A stretch of DNA of 32,317 nt from Asticcacaulis sp. (GTDB taxonomy: Bacteria; Pseudomonadota; Alphaproteobacteria; Caulobacterales; Caulobacteraceae). The stretch is from NCBI RefSeq assembly GCF_027484505.1, contig NZ_JAIXSV010000159.1:1-32317 (forward strand), written 5' to 3'. Both the position numbers and the translations under genes were made by a program. Shown piece by piece: positions 1-9,100 of this stretch. Position 1 is the stretch's first letter. The number at the start of each line of letters is the position of its first letter. The notes beneath the pieces were generated by a model. It did no database searches. It was not told where the DNA came from and saw only the letters and a list, made by a program, of their open reading frames with translations.

Positions 1-231
1 CAGTTTATCGTCGTCCTGCGCCGCCTTGCATTCGTCCAGTGTCTTGTAGACGCGCATCTGCTCGGTCTGGGCAACCGGCGGGGCCTGCGTTGCCTGTGGC
101 GCATCGCAGCCCGTCAGCATGGCGAGCGCCGAAACGGTTGTCGCCAGCGCCGCGACCCAGCGCGCCTTGCGCCGATTGAGACGGGTCAGATAATCGGCCC
201 TGTAGGCCCGGGTGGAATTATAGCGGGTCAT
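1..231 (-). CDS. DUF1190 (YgiB/YjfM-like) lipoprotein, partial
   Basis: This is the N-terminal 77 codons of a gene that continues past the left edge. The ATG is at 229-231. After a basic N-terminus (many Arg, residues 3-24) comes a hydrophobic stretch and the lipobox LTGC with Cys42, so the product is probably a lipoprotein. The segment MRVYKTLDECKAA (residues 59-71) resembles the conserved start of the DUF1190/YgiB domain, where a Tyr precedes an xxDxCxA motif. It lies 15 bp downstream of a DUF350 gene on the same strand, which is the yjfL-yjfM pairing known from enterobacteria. There the next gene is usually a glutathionylspermidine-synthase-like ATP-grasp enzyme; here that gene would be outside the window (inference). 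The biochemical function of the family is unknown. Confidence 0.72.
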   Translation of the reverse strand, partial: MTRYNSTRAYRADYLTRLNRRKARWVAALATTVSALAMLTGCDAPQATQAPPVAQTEQMRVYKTLDECKAAQDDDKL

Positions 232-246
232 GATTGTGCACGGGCC

Positions 247-669
247 TCAGTACGACAAGGCCGAGGCGTTGAGCATACCCACGACCAGACTGAGCGCCGA
301 CAGCGCCAGAGCCGCCGCGATACAGCCCTTCTCATTCCCCGGTTCGGTCAGACGCGTATAGAAGCTTTTGCCGAACAGGCGAACCAGCAGGTGCAGAACG
401 ATCTGCGACACAATGCCAATACCGCCCCACAGGACCATGTCCCCCGCATTGAAGGTCGAATGGCCGACGGACTGGATCGGGAAGGCCAGAGCCAGACTGA
501 CCGCCAGAAAATGGATCGCCACGGCAATATTGCCCTTGCGGATTTCCTCCAGCTCACGAATGGGCGTCACCCACAGATAAACGGTTATGCCCACCAGCCA
601 GACAAGCACACCTGTGCCCAGAAACATCAGATAGGCCGGCAGATTTTCCAGCGACTCAAAGTTGATCAA
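247..669 (-). CDS. DUF350 family inner-membrane protein (YjfL-like)
   Basis: This is a small integral membrane protein of about 140 residues with four predicted hydrophobic helices. The motif PIRELEEIRKGNIAVAIHF after the first helix matches the DUF350 signature (charged loop, then GNxAxAI). I chose the TTG start at 667-669 because an AGAGGG ribosome-binding sequence lies 5-6 bases upstream. A TTG eleven codons earlier (697-699) is in frame but has no good site. It is followed after 15 bp by the DUF1190 lipoprotein gene, so the two are probably co-transcribed. The family has no proven activity; its association with YgiC-like ATP-grasp enzymes suggests a cell-envelope role (inference). Confidence 0.8.
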   Translation of the reverse strand: MINFESLENLPAYLMFLGTGVLVWLVGITVYLWVTPIRELEEIRKGNIAVAIHFLAVSLALAFPIQSVGHSTFNAGDMVLWGGIGIVSQIVLHLLVRLFGKSFYTRLTEPGNEKGCIAAALALSALSLVVGMLNASALSY

Positions 670-699
670 TTGTGTCCCTCTTTTTTTGAGTTCAGACAA

Positions 700-1161
700 T
701 CATAGGGGCAGATGGGTGTATGGCAAACGGTCTTTGATGTCCTGACCCACAAATACCAGATGACCGGCCCCGCTGTCTTTCAGGCGCGCTATGGCCTCAC
801 GGGCGCAGGCGATAGTTGGTCTCTGCCGCCAGCCGCCAGTCCTCATCGGTCTCCTCCTGCGCCCCGCCGACGGCCAGACCGGCATTGTTGATCAGGATGT
901 CAAGCCCGCCCAAGCTGTCGTCCACCGCCGCAAAGACACGGGCCACGCCCTCGCGGGTCGAGACATCGGCGGTCAGTCCATGGATGTCGGCGTCCGCATT
1001 GACCTCACGCGCATGCGCCAGCGCGTCCTCCAGTTCCGGCTGGTGCCGCCCAAAGGTGACGACGCGCGCCCCCTGTTCGACCAGCAACGCCACCGTGACC
1101 CGCCCGATGCCGGTCGTGCCGCCGGTCACCAGAACCCGGTTGCCGGCATCAAAAGAAAATG
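700..1161 (-). pseudogene. Decayed short-chain dehydrogenase/reductase (SDR)
   Basis: The minus strand encodes recognisable SDR pieces: NRVLVTGGTTGIGR (the TGxxxGIG nucleotide-binding motif), the DILINNAGLAVGG stretch (NNAG motif) and a TNY segment where helix alpha-E begins. Translation then hits a stop at about 797, while the homologous continuation (ACAREAIARLKDSGAGHLVFVG) is in another frame, so a frameshift or small deletion sits near 805-815. The protein then ends after about 20 residues, so the catalytic YxxxK and the C-terminal half are absent. No ATG, GTG or TTG lies in frame just before NRVLVTGG, so the 5' end is damaged too. A sequencing error could explain the frameshift but not both truncated ends. 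Confidence 0.75.
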
Positions 1162-1273
1162 CGGATCGCCCCACCTTCCCGCAACTTTGCTGATTGCTTA
1201 CGTCACCCCGTCGGCGGCCCATATCCCGCTTACCGCGAATATCCGATGGTCCCGTAGCCCTGACGCAGTGTGA

Positions 1274-2437
1274 ATGATGTCCACGCCCTATATGTTTCAT
1301 CCGGTGAGCGATATGCCCTACCCCGTTGATCAGCTTGTCCTGACACCTGATGATATTAACCTGTCGCGCTCGCCTCTCGCCGGGCACCTGAAGGCGGAAA
1401 CCTTCGTGCTGGGGGCGTTTAATCCTGGCCTCCTGCGTCTGCCGAACGGCAATCTGCTGATGATGGTGCGCATCGCCGAAGCCCTGCGCGAGCCCATCGT
1501 CGATGGCCACGTCCACGCCATCCGCTGGGATGAGGAGACGCAGACCTATGGCCTCGACGCCTGGCCGCTCGATCAGGCGAACACCGCCGATCCGCGCAAG
1601 TTCACCCTCGCCGGCGGGCAGTGGAAGGTGATGGCCCTGACCTCTCTGTCGTGGCTGTTGCCCGTCGAACTGAGCCCCGACGGTACACGCGTTCTTACTC
1701 TGCATTATGACCGCGCCATTGCGCCGGCCTATAGTTTTCAGTGCTATGGGGTGGAGGATGCGCGCATCAGCCGCGCCGGGGACCGCTGGCTGATGACCAC
1801 CTGTTCAGTGAGCCCCGAGCGCCATTCAACCACCCTCTATAGCTCGCAAAACGGCCTCAACTGGACCTTTGAAGGGATCGTCCTCGACCATCAGAACAAG
1901 GACATGCTGATCTTTGAAGGCTTAATCGACGGCTATTACTGGGCCCAGACGCGGCCTTTGGGGGCGCTCTATTTCGCCTATCCGCCGGGCAGCGACTGGC
2001 GCGCCGGGCCGTCAATCAATCTGGCGGTCTCCAAAGACGCCCTGTTCTGGAAACCGTTTGAGCGGCCGGGCCTGCGCCCGCCGTCCGGCACGCTGATCAT
2101 GGAGCGCATGGGCGGTGGCACCCCGCCTATACTGACCCCTCAGGGCTGGCTGACCCTGTGGCACGGGGTCGAGCCGCACGAGGTTGTGGGCATCTATCGC
2201 ACCTACTGGTCGTTGCTCGACGCGAACGACCCCAGCCGTGTCCTGCACACCGCAACGACCCCACTGCTGGAGGCTAATGCCGAACTGACGCGGCCCATCG
2301 AACACCAGATGTATTTGCGCGATGTCGTCTTTACGACGGGGATTGTTGACGCTGGCGACCACTATATCGTGGCGTCGGGTGAAGCGGATCTCGCCTGCCG
2401 CATCACTCATATCCCCAAAAAGCGTTTTCGTATTTGA
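1274..2437 (+). CDS. GH130 family glycoside phosphorylase/hydrolase
   Basis: The 387-residue product has the five-bladed beta-propeller signatures of GH130, a family that acts on beta-mannosides, mostly by phosphorolysis. Visible motifs are NPGLLRLPNGNLLMMVRI (50-67), YGVEDARIS (158-166, where Asp162 matches the family's proton-donor aspartate), KDMLIFEGLIDGYYWAQTRP (209-228), GGGTPPILTPQGWLTLWHGV (280-299) and SLLDANDPSRV (313-323). There is no signal peptide, so it is probably cytoplasmic. The start is one of two adjacent ATGs (1274 or 1277) and the ribosome-binding site is weak. The gene stands alone: no mannanase, transporter or mannose-utilisation gene is next to it. Whether it is a phosphorylase or a hydrolase, and its linkage specificity, cannot be read from these motifs alone. 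Confidence 0.85.
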   Translation: MMSTPYMFHPVSDMPYPVDQLVLTPDDINLSRSPLAGHLKAETFVLGAFNPGLLRLPNGNLLMMVRIAEALREPIVDGHVHAIRWDEETQTYGLDAWPLDQANTADPRKFTLAGGQWKVMALTSLSWLLPVELSPDGTRVLTLHYDRAIAPAYSFQCYGVEDARISRAGDRWLMTTCSVSPERHSTTLYSSQNGLNWTFEGIVLDHQNKDMLIFEGLIDGYYWAQTRPLGALYFAYPPGSDWRAGPSINLAVSKDALFWKPFERPGLRPPSGTLIMERMGGGTPPILTPQGWLTLWHGVEPHEVVGIYRTYWSLLDANDPSRVLHTATTPLLEANAELTRPIEHQMYLRDVVFTTGIVDAGDHYIVASGEADLACRITHIPKKRFRI

Positions 2438-2463
2438 GTAGACATGCGTCCGACGCTTTATTG

Positions 2464-3573
2464 TTAAGTGAACGCAAGGTTTAAGTGGTAGCGCGTGGAT
2501 TTGCGTTCTCCCGCTTTGATCAACGCTCCCAGATCAACCAGCGAAGCCAGATCGCGTGTAGTGGTGGCGGATAGAGCGCCGGTGATGGTCATATAGTTTG
2601 CGGCGCTCAGGCCGCCCTTGAAACCCTCTACCCCCTCGGCAAACATGCGCCGTAAGGCTTTTTCCTGACGTGGATTAAGCTGACCCCGCAAGCGTTCAAA
2701 CAATCGCGTCTTGGCCATGATGAACTCGATATGGTGCAGGGTGCGTGCCTGCGCCCCGATGGCCTTATCGGCGAACCATAACAACCATTCCCCGACATCA
2801 AGGGTTCGGCTGGCGGCTTCCAGCGCGAGGTAATAGTCTTTGCGATGCCGCAGCAAGGGGCCGGCGATCCCGGTAATGGCCGGCTTATTAAGGCCCTGAG
2901 CCAGCGCCTTTTCGGCAATGGCGCGGCCAATGCGACCATTGCCGTCTTCAAACGGGTGGATCGATTCAAACCACAGATGGGCAATGCCCGCCCGCGTCAG
3001 TGCGGGTAGCGGAGTGTCACCGGAAGGGGCGGTTCGGGAAAACCACTCCAGAAACAGCGCCATTTCCTCAGGCATCCTGATCGCGGGCGGGGCCTCAAAA
3101 TGCACCTTGGGCGCATAGATCGCCCCGGAAACGATTTGCATGGGCTCCTCGTCTTTACGGTAGGCACCGATGTCGGTGAGATCAGCGCGCCCCCTCATCA
3201 GCAAACGGTGCCACTGAAACAGTGTGTCTTCGGTCAGCGGGTCTGATAAATGGGTGTAGAGATCGACCATCATCTCGGCGATGCCCGCCTCCGCCGGGCG
3301 AACGCGGCGATGGTCCGTGTCAAGACCGAGATGCCGCTGGATAGAGGACTGAACGCTTCCCCGGTCCAAAATCTCGCCTTCAATGGCCGAGGTATCGACC
3401 GCCTCACCGCTCAGGATTTCGACACTGATCTCCTGATGATCCCTGTTGGCCAGATGTTTAGCAACGCCCAGGGCCACGCCCGCGCCCTGAAGAAAGGCTG
3501 CCTCGGCAGCCCTCATTGTGTGCGCGTCCCAAATAAAATGGGGCCAGTCCGGGTGCTGCCAGTTCCATGTCAT
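2464..3573 (-). CDS. Fic family enzyme with DUF4172 N-terminal region (class II, self-inhibited)
   Basis: The 369-residue protein carries the full Fic active-site motif HPFEDGNGRIGR (206-217) with catalytic His206. An N-terminal inhibitory-helix motif TSAIEG (61-66, pattern [S/T]xxxE[G/N]) places it in class II, where the Glu blocks productive ATP binding. The first 60 residues (MTWNWQHPDWPHF start) resemble DUF4172. A C-terminal winged-helix-like region (about 300-369) could bind DNA. Fic enzymes usually transfer AMP to a hydroxyl of a target protein; the target here is unknown. No separate antitoxin gene is adjacent, as expected when inhibition is intramolecular. The ATG at 3571-3573 has AAGG about 10 bases upstream. 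A long palindrome sits 18 bp before the start. The gene converges on GH130 with only 26 bp between stops. Confidence 0.9.
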   Translation of the reverse strand: MTWNWQHPDWPHFIWDAHTMRAAEAAFLQGAGVALGVAKHLANRDHQEISVEILSGEAVDTSAIEGEILDRGSVQSSIQRHLGLDTDHRRVRPAEAGIAEMMVDLYTHLSDPLTEDTLFQWHRLLMRGRADLTDIGAYRKDEEPMQIVSGAIYAPKVHFEAPPAIRMPEEMALFLEWFSRTAPSGDTPLPALTRAGIAHLWFESIHPFEDGNGRIGRAIAEKALAQGLNKPAITGIAGPLLRHRKDYYLALEAASRTLDVGEWLLWFADKAIGAQARTLHHIEFIMAKTRLFERLRGQLNPRQEKALRRMFAEGVEGFKGGLSAANYMTITGALSATTTRDLASLVDLGALIKAGERKSTRYHLNLAFT

Positions 3574-3590
3574 GATGTATAACTGCCTTA

Positions 3591-3628
3591 TTTATAGATC
3601 AAAATAATGGCATTTTTTGATCTATAAA
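3591..3628. promoter_or_regulatory. 14-bp-arm palindrome upstream of fic (probable operator)
   Basis: The arms TTTATAGATCAAAA (3591-3604) and TTTTGATCTATAAA (3615-3628) are exact reverse complements with a 10-bp spacer. On the minus strand the element ends 18 bases before the Fic ATG, and its TATAAAT-like sequence would overlap the promoter core. The placement fits an operator for an autoregulating dimer or a local regulator. An RNA hairpin in a short leader is less likely because the arms are AT-rich. Confidence 0.6.
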
Positions 3629-3736
3629 TCCAGTCTTATTGATCATTCCTTGGCGGCAGGTACAAATAAGCCAGACTGATGCGCGGGTCATCATTCTGGC
3701 CAAAAGCGTTTTCAGTGGATGAGTAACCGCGACTTA

Positions 3737-4255
3737 CTACGCCGGTTCGACCTCGGCAGCGGCTTCGAGCGCCTGACGGTTGACCTCGGAGGTCGCCAGC
3801 CCGTTGAGCTTTTCGTCGGTCGCCTTTTCTTCCTGCAAGGTTTCTTTCAACAGGCGGGAAGCGTCGGAATAACCCAGCTGATCGGCCAGCGTGATCAGGC
3901 TGCCATAGGCGGCGATCTCGTAGTGTTCGACCTTTTGCGCACCGACGATCAGCATGACGTCGCGCACCGGACCTTTTTCGATCTCCTCGATGGTTTCGCC
4001 GCCCTCAGCGACCAGCCCTTCCATGGCCAGACACTTGACCCGCTTGAGCTTGAGGCCCTGCGCTTCGACGATCTGGTCGATGCGCTCAATCTGGCCTTGT
4101 GTTTCTTCCAGATGCTGGGTGAAGCCTTCGGCCAGTTGCGGATGGGTGGCGGCGCGCGCCAGTTTGGGCAGCGCCTTGGTCAGTTGCTTTTCGGCACTGT
4201 AGATATCGGACAGTTCGTGGATAAAGGCGTCTTCAAGCGTCTTAATCTTCGGCAT
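3737..4255 (-). CDS. YciF-like ferritin-fold protein (DUF892)
   Basis: The 172-residue, largely helical protein matches the DUF892/YciE-YciF family. It opens with LEDAFIHELSDIYSAEKQL (7-25) and has further helices bearing HLEET (48-52), AQKVEHYEIAAYG (about 105-117) and LQEEKATDEKL (about 139-149). The Glu and His residues spaced along these helices are the expected di-metal ligands of a ferritin-like four-helix bundle. Members are induced by general, osmotic or oxidative stress, but their biochemical role is not settled. The ATG is preceded by GGAG with a 6-base spacer. It appears to be a single-gene unit. I looked for a GGAAC-N16-CGTT general-stress (EcfG) promoter upstream and found none. 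The C-terminus is Ala/Glu-rich and probably disordered. Confidence 0.85.
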   Translation of the reverse strand: MPKIKTLEDAFIHELSDIYSAEKQLTKALPKLARAATHPQLAEGFTQHLEETQGQIERIDQIVEAQGLKLKRVKCLAMEGLVAEGGETIEEIEKGPVRDVMLIVGAQKVEHYEIAAYGSLITLADQLGYSDASRLLKETLQEEKATDEKLNGLATSEVNRQALEAAAEVEPA

Positions 4256-4450
4256 ATCGGGCTCCGGAATATTTGGGGAATGTCGGATGACCCGGCAAGC
4301 TTAAGGACAGCCAGCGAAGGAACAAATACGCCCCCCTCCCCCCACAATCAGGATGCGGTCAATCGGGCGCTTTATTTTCCTCTTGCTTTTCGCCGCGGTC
4401 GTCCGGACTGGCCAGAAGCGTTCTGAGAGGTGCGTTCTGCGCCTTACCGC

Positions 4451-5374
4451 TCAGTCCCGGCCCGAACGCAGCCGGATGCCGTCCTCGCTCGCTTGCGTGT
4501 CCACGCCATAGAGGGCGTGCAGGGCCTGAGCGAGGGCCTCGGTATTGCCCGCCTCGAACTCACCGTCGATGCGCAAAGCTGATAACCGCGCATCGGCCAC
4601 GATCAGCTTGCGGTCGCTGTAGCGGTTCATCTCGGCCACCGCTTCTTTCAGCGGCGTACCGCTGAAGGTCAGCCGCCCTTGCAGCCAGTCACTCACGCCC
4701 GCCGTATCCGCCGGATGCACCGGGCCTAAGTGACCGGCGCGGTCCACCGCCACCGCCTGACCAGCCTCCAGCTTCACAAGCTGTGCGTCCGACCTATGGC
4801 CGCGCACCTCGACATGCCCCTCGATCAGATTGACATCGGTGCCGGTCTCTTCGCGGCGCACCGTAAAGCGCGTTCCGGTCACACGGACCTGAGCCAGATC
4901 GGTGCGCACGTCAAAGGGACGGGCGTCAGGCTTATGCGCCACCTCGAACAGCGCCTCGCCACGCATCAGATCGACCTTGCGCCCGCGCACCTCGATACGG
5001 CTGCCTGTATTCAGCGTCACGCGCGACCCGTCGGCCAGAACGACCGCCTGACGCTGGCCTACCTTTGTCTCGTAGACAACCGGACGCTGGGCGACAAACC
5101 ACACCCCCAGCCCCAGCACGACCGCCGCCGCCATGCCCACAGCCATGGGCCACCACGCGCGTTGCGGGCGCGTCTCAGCGAAATCCGCCGCATCGAGCAG
5201 ACCCACAGCGTCCCACACGGCCTCCAGCTCGCGCTGCGTCCACGCATCACCCGCCGTCCCGGTCGCGTTCGCCGCGCCCTCTTCAGCGTCGGTCATCGCC
5301 TCGACCAGACGCAGCGCCTCCGCGTCCTGAGGCGGTGTCCCCTTTCCCTGAAACGGGATTACTGTTCGTACCAT
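4451..5374 (-). CDS. FecR-type anti-sigma/signal-transfer protein
   Basis: The 307-residue product has the FecR layout. A cytoplasmic N-terminal sigma-binding region (1-70) precedes one membrane helix (about 73-95). The periplasmic FecR domain follows, with the motif VVLADGSRVTLNTGSRIEV (111-129), then GEALFEVAH and VRVTGTRFTVRREETGTDVNLIEGHVEVRG-like strands. A C-terminal STN-like region (WLQGRLTFSGTPLKEAVAEM) is expected to contact the receptor's signalling domain. It should relay ligand occupancy of the divergent TonB receptor (6129) to the sigma factor encoded just upstream. It overlaps that sigma gene by 16 bp, which suggests translational coupling. The ATG at 5372-5374 lies inside the end of the sigma gene. 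Confidence 0.9.
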   Translation of the reverse strand: MVRTVIPFQGKGTPPQDAEALRLVEAMTDAEEGAANATGTAGDAWTQRELEAVWDAVGLLDAADFAETRPQRAWWPMAVGMAAAVVLGLGVWFVAQRPVVYETKVGQRQAVVLADGSRVTLNTGSRIEVRGRKVDLMRGEALFEVAHKPDARPFDVRTDLAQVRVTGTRFTVRREETGTDVNLIEGHVEVRGHRSDAQLVKLEAGQAVAVDRAGHLGPVHPADTAGVSDWLQGRLTFSGTPLKEAVAEMNRYSDRKLIVADARLSALRIDGEFEAGNTEALAQALHALYGVDTQASEDGIRLRSGRD

Positions 5375-5904
5375 CCGCTGTCCTTGAGATTATGTCGGCA
5401 TTTGGCCAGAGCGTCGGCGAGCAGACGTTGCACGCTGCGCAGGGGAATGCCCTGTTTTTGCGAAATTTCAGTGAGTTTCAGGCCTTCGACCCGGTGCAGC
5501 ATCAGCACCAGACGTTCCTGTGAATTGAGTTTGCGGATGGCCTGACGTAAGAGGTCCGCATTCTGACGCCAGCGCAGCTCGTCAAACGGTGTCGGCGCGT
5601 CTTCGGGCAGATTGTCCGACAGCTCGACATGCTGATCGCCTTCGCGCCGGCGGCGATGGCGATAGAGGTCGCGGATCACACTGTCGGCGGTCTTGAACAC
5701 GTAGGTGATGTTAAACTCCGGCGGCGGTTCACGCTGCGCCAGCCTTACCAGCCGCGCATAGATATCCTGAAGGGCGTCGTCCGCATCGTCAGGCCGCAGG
5801 GCCCGCCCCAGATAGCGGCGCAAGCGTCCATCCAGCCGCTCGATCAGCCCGCTCACCTGCGCAGCCGCGTTACCCGCCCTGAAGGCTTCGGGGTCCGGCC
5901 TCAT
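5359..5904 (-). CDS. ECF RNA polymerase sigma factor, FecI-like
   Basis: The 181-residue protein has sigma region 2 (about 20-85, with DDADDALQDIYARLVRL in 2.1/2.2) and sigma region 4 (about 124-175, with RLVLMLHRVEGLKLTEISQK and the helix-turn-helix PLRSVQRLLADALAKC). I chose the ATG at 5902-5904 because the sigma domain starts soon after it and AGGTGG lies just upstream. In-frame ATGs further upstream (5931, 5955, 6162) would add an unrelated Arg-rich leader. It forms an operon with fecR (16-bp overlap) and is divergent from the STN-bearing receptor at 6129, the usual cell-surface signalling arrangement. A PhoB-box-like site about 114 bp upstream on this strand could place the module under phosphate control. 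Confidence 0.87.
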   Translation of the reverse strand: MRPDPEAFRAGNAAAQVSGLIERLDGRLRRYLGRALRPDDADDALQDIYARLVRLAQREPPPEFNITYVFKTADSVIRDLYRHRRRREGDQHVELSDNLPEDAPTPFDELRWRQNADLLRQAIRKLNSQERLVLMLHRVEGLKLTEISQKQGIPLRSVQRLLADALAKCRHNLKDSGWYEQ

Positions 5905-6017
5905 CGTCCACCTGTCATAGATACCGTACATGGTCCGCCGGTTGTGAACACGCATCTCCAGAGCTTTTAACGCCGCCGCGCGCCACAACCGCCAAAAAAC
6001 TGTCAAACAGGCTTTTG

Positions 6018-6035
6018 ATGACAGGCTGATGACAC
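6018..6035 (-). promoter_or_regulatory. PhoB-box-like site upstream of the sigma/fecR operon
   Basis: Read on the minus strand the site is GTGTCAT-CAGC-CTGTCAT: two heptamers in direct repeat with an 11-bp period, as in the Pho box (CTGTCAT, 4-bp spacer, CTGTCAT or CTGTCAC). The heptamers match at 13 of 14 positions, but the spacer is less AT-rich than the consensus. It points toward the sigma factor gene. Recognition is by consensus only. Confidence 0.5.
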
Positions 6036-6062
6036 GAGCACACCCGACCAACGTTCGGTGAA

Positions 6063-6080
6063 ACGTCATAAATCTATCAC
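6063..6080 (+). promoter_or_regulatory. PhoB-box-like site upstream of the first TonB receptor
   Basis: The site ACGTCAT-AAAT-CTATCAC matches the E. coli Pho box consensus at 15 of 18 positions, including the AAAT spacer. It lies 48 bp before the receptor ATG and points toward it. Nearly the same sequence stands before the third receptor (20305-20322). Confidence 0.5.
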
Positions 6081-6128
6081 GCCGCCTGACTATCAAGCCG
6101 GTGGGGATGTGAGTGAAGGCATTTTTGG

Positions 6129-9100
6129 ATGAGCGGGCCACTGCCCAAGGTCTATCTGCCACGCCTGGCCAGCGTTATGACCGCGACCGTCATGACCGCG
6201 ACGCTCTGGGCCCCAGCAGCGCAGGCCGCGCCCCGGCGATTCGACGTACCGGCCCTGCCGCTGGAGCAAGCCTTGCGGCGCGTGGCCGAGCAGGGGCAGG
6301 TGCAGATCCTCTTTTCCGGCGATCAGGTGCGCGCCCACAAGGGTGCCGCCGTCTCCGGTACACTGGAAGCCGAAGCCGCCTTTCGCCGCGTCCTGTCGCG
6401 CTCTGGCCTGTCGATCCGTCAGATCGACGCGCGCACCTTTATCGTCGTCTCACCGCCTGCGCCCCATTTGGCCGCGCGCCCCGTACCCACACCGCGAGCC
6501 GTGGACACGGCCGAGCCCGTGCGCGAGGTCGTGGTGGTGGCGCAACGCATGATCCTGAACCCGCGTCAGGACACAGACCACTTCGACGCCAGCCTTAGCG
6601 CGCCACAAGCCACGGCCATCCTGTCGCGTAGTGATCTGGAGCGCACGGCGGCGCGCAATGTCACCGAAGCGCTGGGCGTCTTGCCGGGTGTCACCGTGCT
6701 CAATACCGGCCGGTCTTTCAGCGGCGGCGTCGATTCCGCCTCGCGCGCCGAAGGCCTGTTCAGCGCCTTTCGTGGCCTGAACACCGAATTTAATCTCAAC
6801 ATGATCGACGGCGTGTCGCTGGCGCAGGGCCTGCCTAATTCACGCGGCGTGCAACTGAACCTGCTGCCACCGACGGGGTTTCAGTCGATCGTCCTGAGCA
6901 AGGTGCCAACGCCGGATATGGACGGCGATGTCATCAGCGCCGCCATCGACTTCCGCACCCCGACGGCCAGCGACTTCCGCGCCCGCCAGCACCTGTCGCT
7001 GAGCGTTTCGGCCTATGACAACCGCCGCGCCGAAGCCTACGGAGACTCCGGCCTCGGCGGCGGTGTCGGCTTCGAATATGCCCGCCGTTTTGGCCGCGAT
7101 GAGCGCTTTGGCCTCTATCTCAGCCATTTTGAAGACCGTCGGCGCTACGCCAATTCTGAAATCGCCGGCATCATGTCGGCGCAAAACGATGCCGGCTGGG
7201 CCTATCTGTGGTCGGACTCGCCCAAGGGCACCCTGCCGGCCGGAGCCGATCCGCAAAGCCTGCTGACCGCTACGGCGCTCAATGTCGGCGTCTCTACGGG
7301 CGAGAGCCGCGCCCGCTATGACGTTCTGACCCTGACCGGCCGTTTCAATGATCACTGGGACGGCTGGCTGCGCGCCACGGCCGCCCATAACCGCACCGAG
7401 CAAAATTCGACCCTCAGTCAGGTGGTCGGACGCAATCTGAGCTGGACCGACGACGGCCGCGGGCGTTACCGTCTGTCTGTGGGCAGCGTCTCGACGCGCC
7501 TGTGGTACGAAACCAATCCCGATCTGGCCAGCCTGTCGGCGGTCAGTGTTGGCGCGCGCCGTCAGGCGGGGGCGTGGGTCCTCACCCCGTCCTTGTTCTT
7601 CAGTCAGGGACGCAGCGACCGGCCCGAACGCATCGAAGCCTCAGCGCGTATCGATCAGATGGACAGTTATAACAGCGCCCAGAGACGCCCCTATACCGGT
7701 CTTCTGATCGGCTATGCGGACGGTTTCCCGACGCCGCAACTCACACCGGAGTTGCGCGCCGATCTGGATACCGTCGGTGAGCGCCTGCTGGCTCGCCGCG
7801 CCGGGCAGTTCACGGTGCAGACCAGCCGTCAGTACCGTCAGGGCGCGCGCTTCGATGCCGAATATACCGCCCCTGACCGCGCCCTGCGGCAACTGGCCTT
7901 TGGCCTCAAATGGACCGACAGCGTGCGCGAGGTCACCGACCGGAACTGGACCAATGGCTATTTCGCCGATCTTGTGGGGCGGGGCGGCGTGACCTGGGAA
8001 GAACTGGGCCTGATCCGCGGCTATTATGATCAGGCCTTTCCGGGGCGTTTCGACTGGCACCTGCCCAAGGTCGATCATGAGCGGCTGGCCGACTATTTTC
8101 ATCGCTACGTGACGCCACAGAGCTTCGATACGTGCGCCACGCTGGCCATCAATAACGAGAACTGCAACCGTCAGCATGGCCGCGAAACGGTGGCCGCCGC
8201 CTATCTGAGTGCGCGCTGGGTCATAGGGCGACTGGAGATCGCACCCGGCCTGCGCTATGAACAGACGCGCATCGACAACCGCTTCTGGGTCATCCCCGCC
8301 CCGCCCACCGGGGTGAGCGAGGTGCCGGGCCACTGGGGGCAAAGCCGCACGACCTATGGTGTCGGCCTGCCCAGCCTGCGCCTCAACTATCGCCCCGATG
8401 AAGATCACGTCTGGCGGCTGGCCCTGTGGCGCGGCTATACGCGCCCGGCCTTCATGCTGCTGGGCAGCGGCGTGCGCTATCAGCCCGCCGACGACGGGAC
8501 GCCCCTGCTGCGGCAGGGCAATCCGTCGCTGAAGCCCGTCACGGCGCTCAATCTGGATCTGTCGGTTGAAGGCCGCACCCCCGGCGGCACGCGCTATAGC
8601 CTGGGGGCCTATGCCAAACGGCTGGAACACTATCTGTTCGACAGCGGCGGCAGTGGGGGCGATGTCCTGTTTGGCCGCACGGACCTGCGGCTCCTGACGC
8701 CGCAAAATGGCGGGCGCGGCGGGGTGCAGGGGCTTGAGGCCGAAGCGCGCCACGACTGGTCGGTGGCGGGCGGCACCCTGACCGCCGGCGGCACGCTCAG
8801 CCGGCAATGGACGCAGGTCGATCTCGGCAGCGACGAACTGGGCCGCAAGATAGCCATGCAGAACGCGCCGGACTGGCTGGCCAACCTCACCGCCACCTAT
8901 CGGTACAAACGCGCCACAGTGACCCTGAGCGCCCAGCATACGGGGGCCTATCTCTCAAGCTATAATGCGCTGGCCGCGCCCGGCGACTGGGACAATGTGT
9001 GGGTCAGGCCCGCCGCCCGGCTCGACCTCGCCGCCGACTGGCAGGTCCGGCCGCGTCTGCGCCTGTCGCTGTCGGCCACCAACCTGACCGGAGCCTACAG

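Noticed and set aside
797-1705. Reading the SDR remnant as a 302-residue intact protein.
   Set aside because: The first half is antisense to GH130 and shows no homology; only the last 115 or so residues are SDR, and they stop before the catalytic motif.
4256-4450. A general-stress (EcfG-type, GGAAC-N16-CGTT) promoter for the YciF-like gene.
   Set aside because: A GGAAC is present but on the plus strand, and there is no matching -10 in the right direction.
7641-8939. A 432-codon minus-strand open frame inside the first TonB receptor.
   Set aside because: It is antisense to clear receptor barrel sequence and has no domain or export signal of its own.
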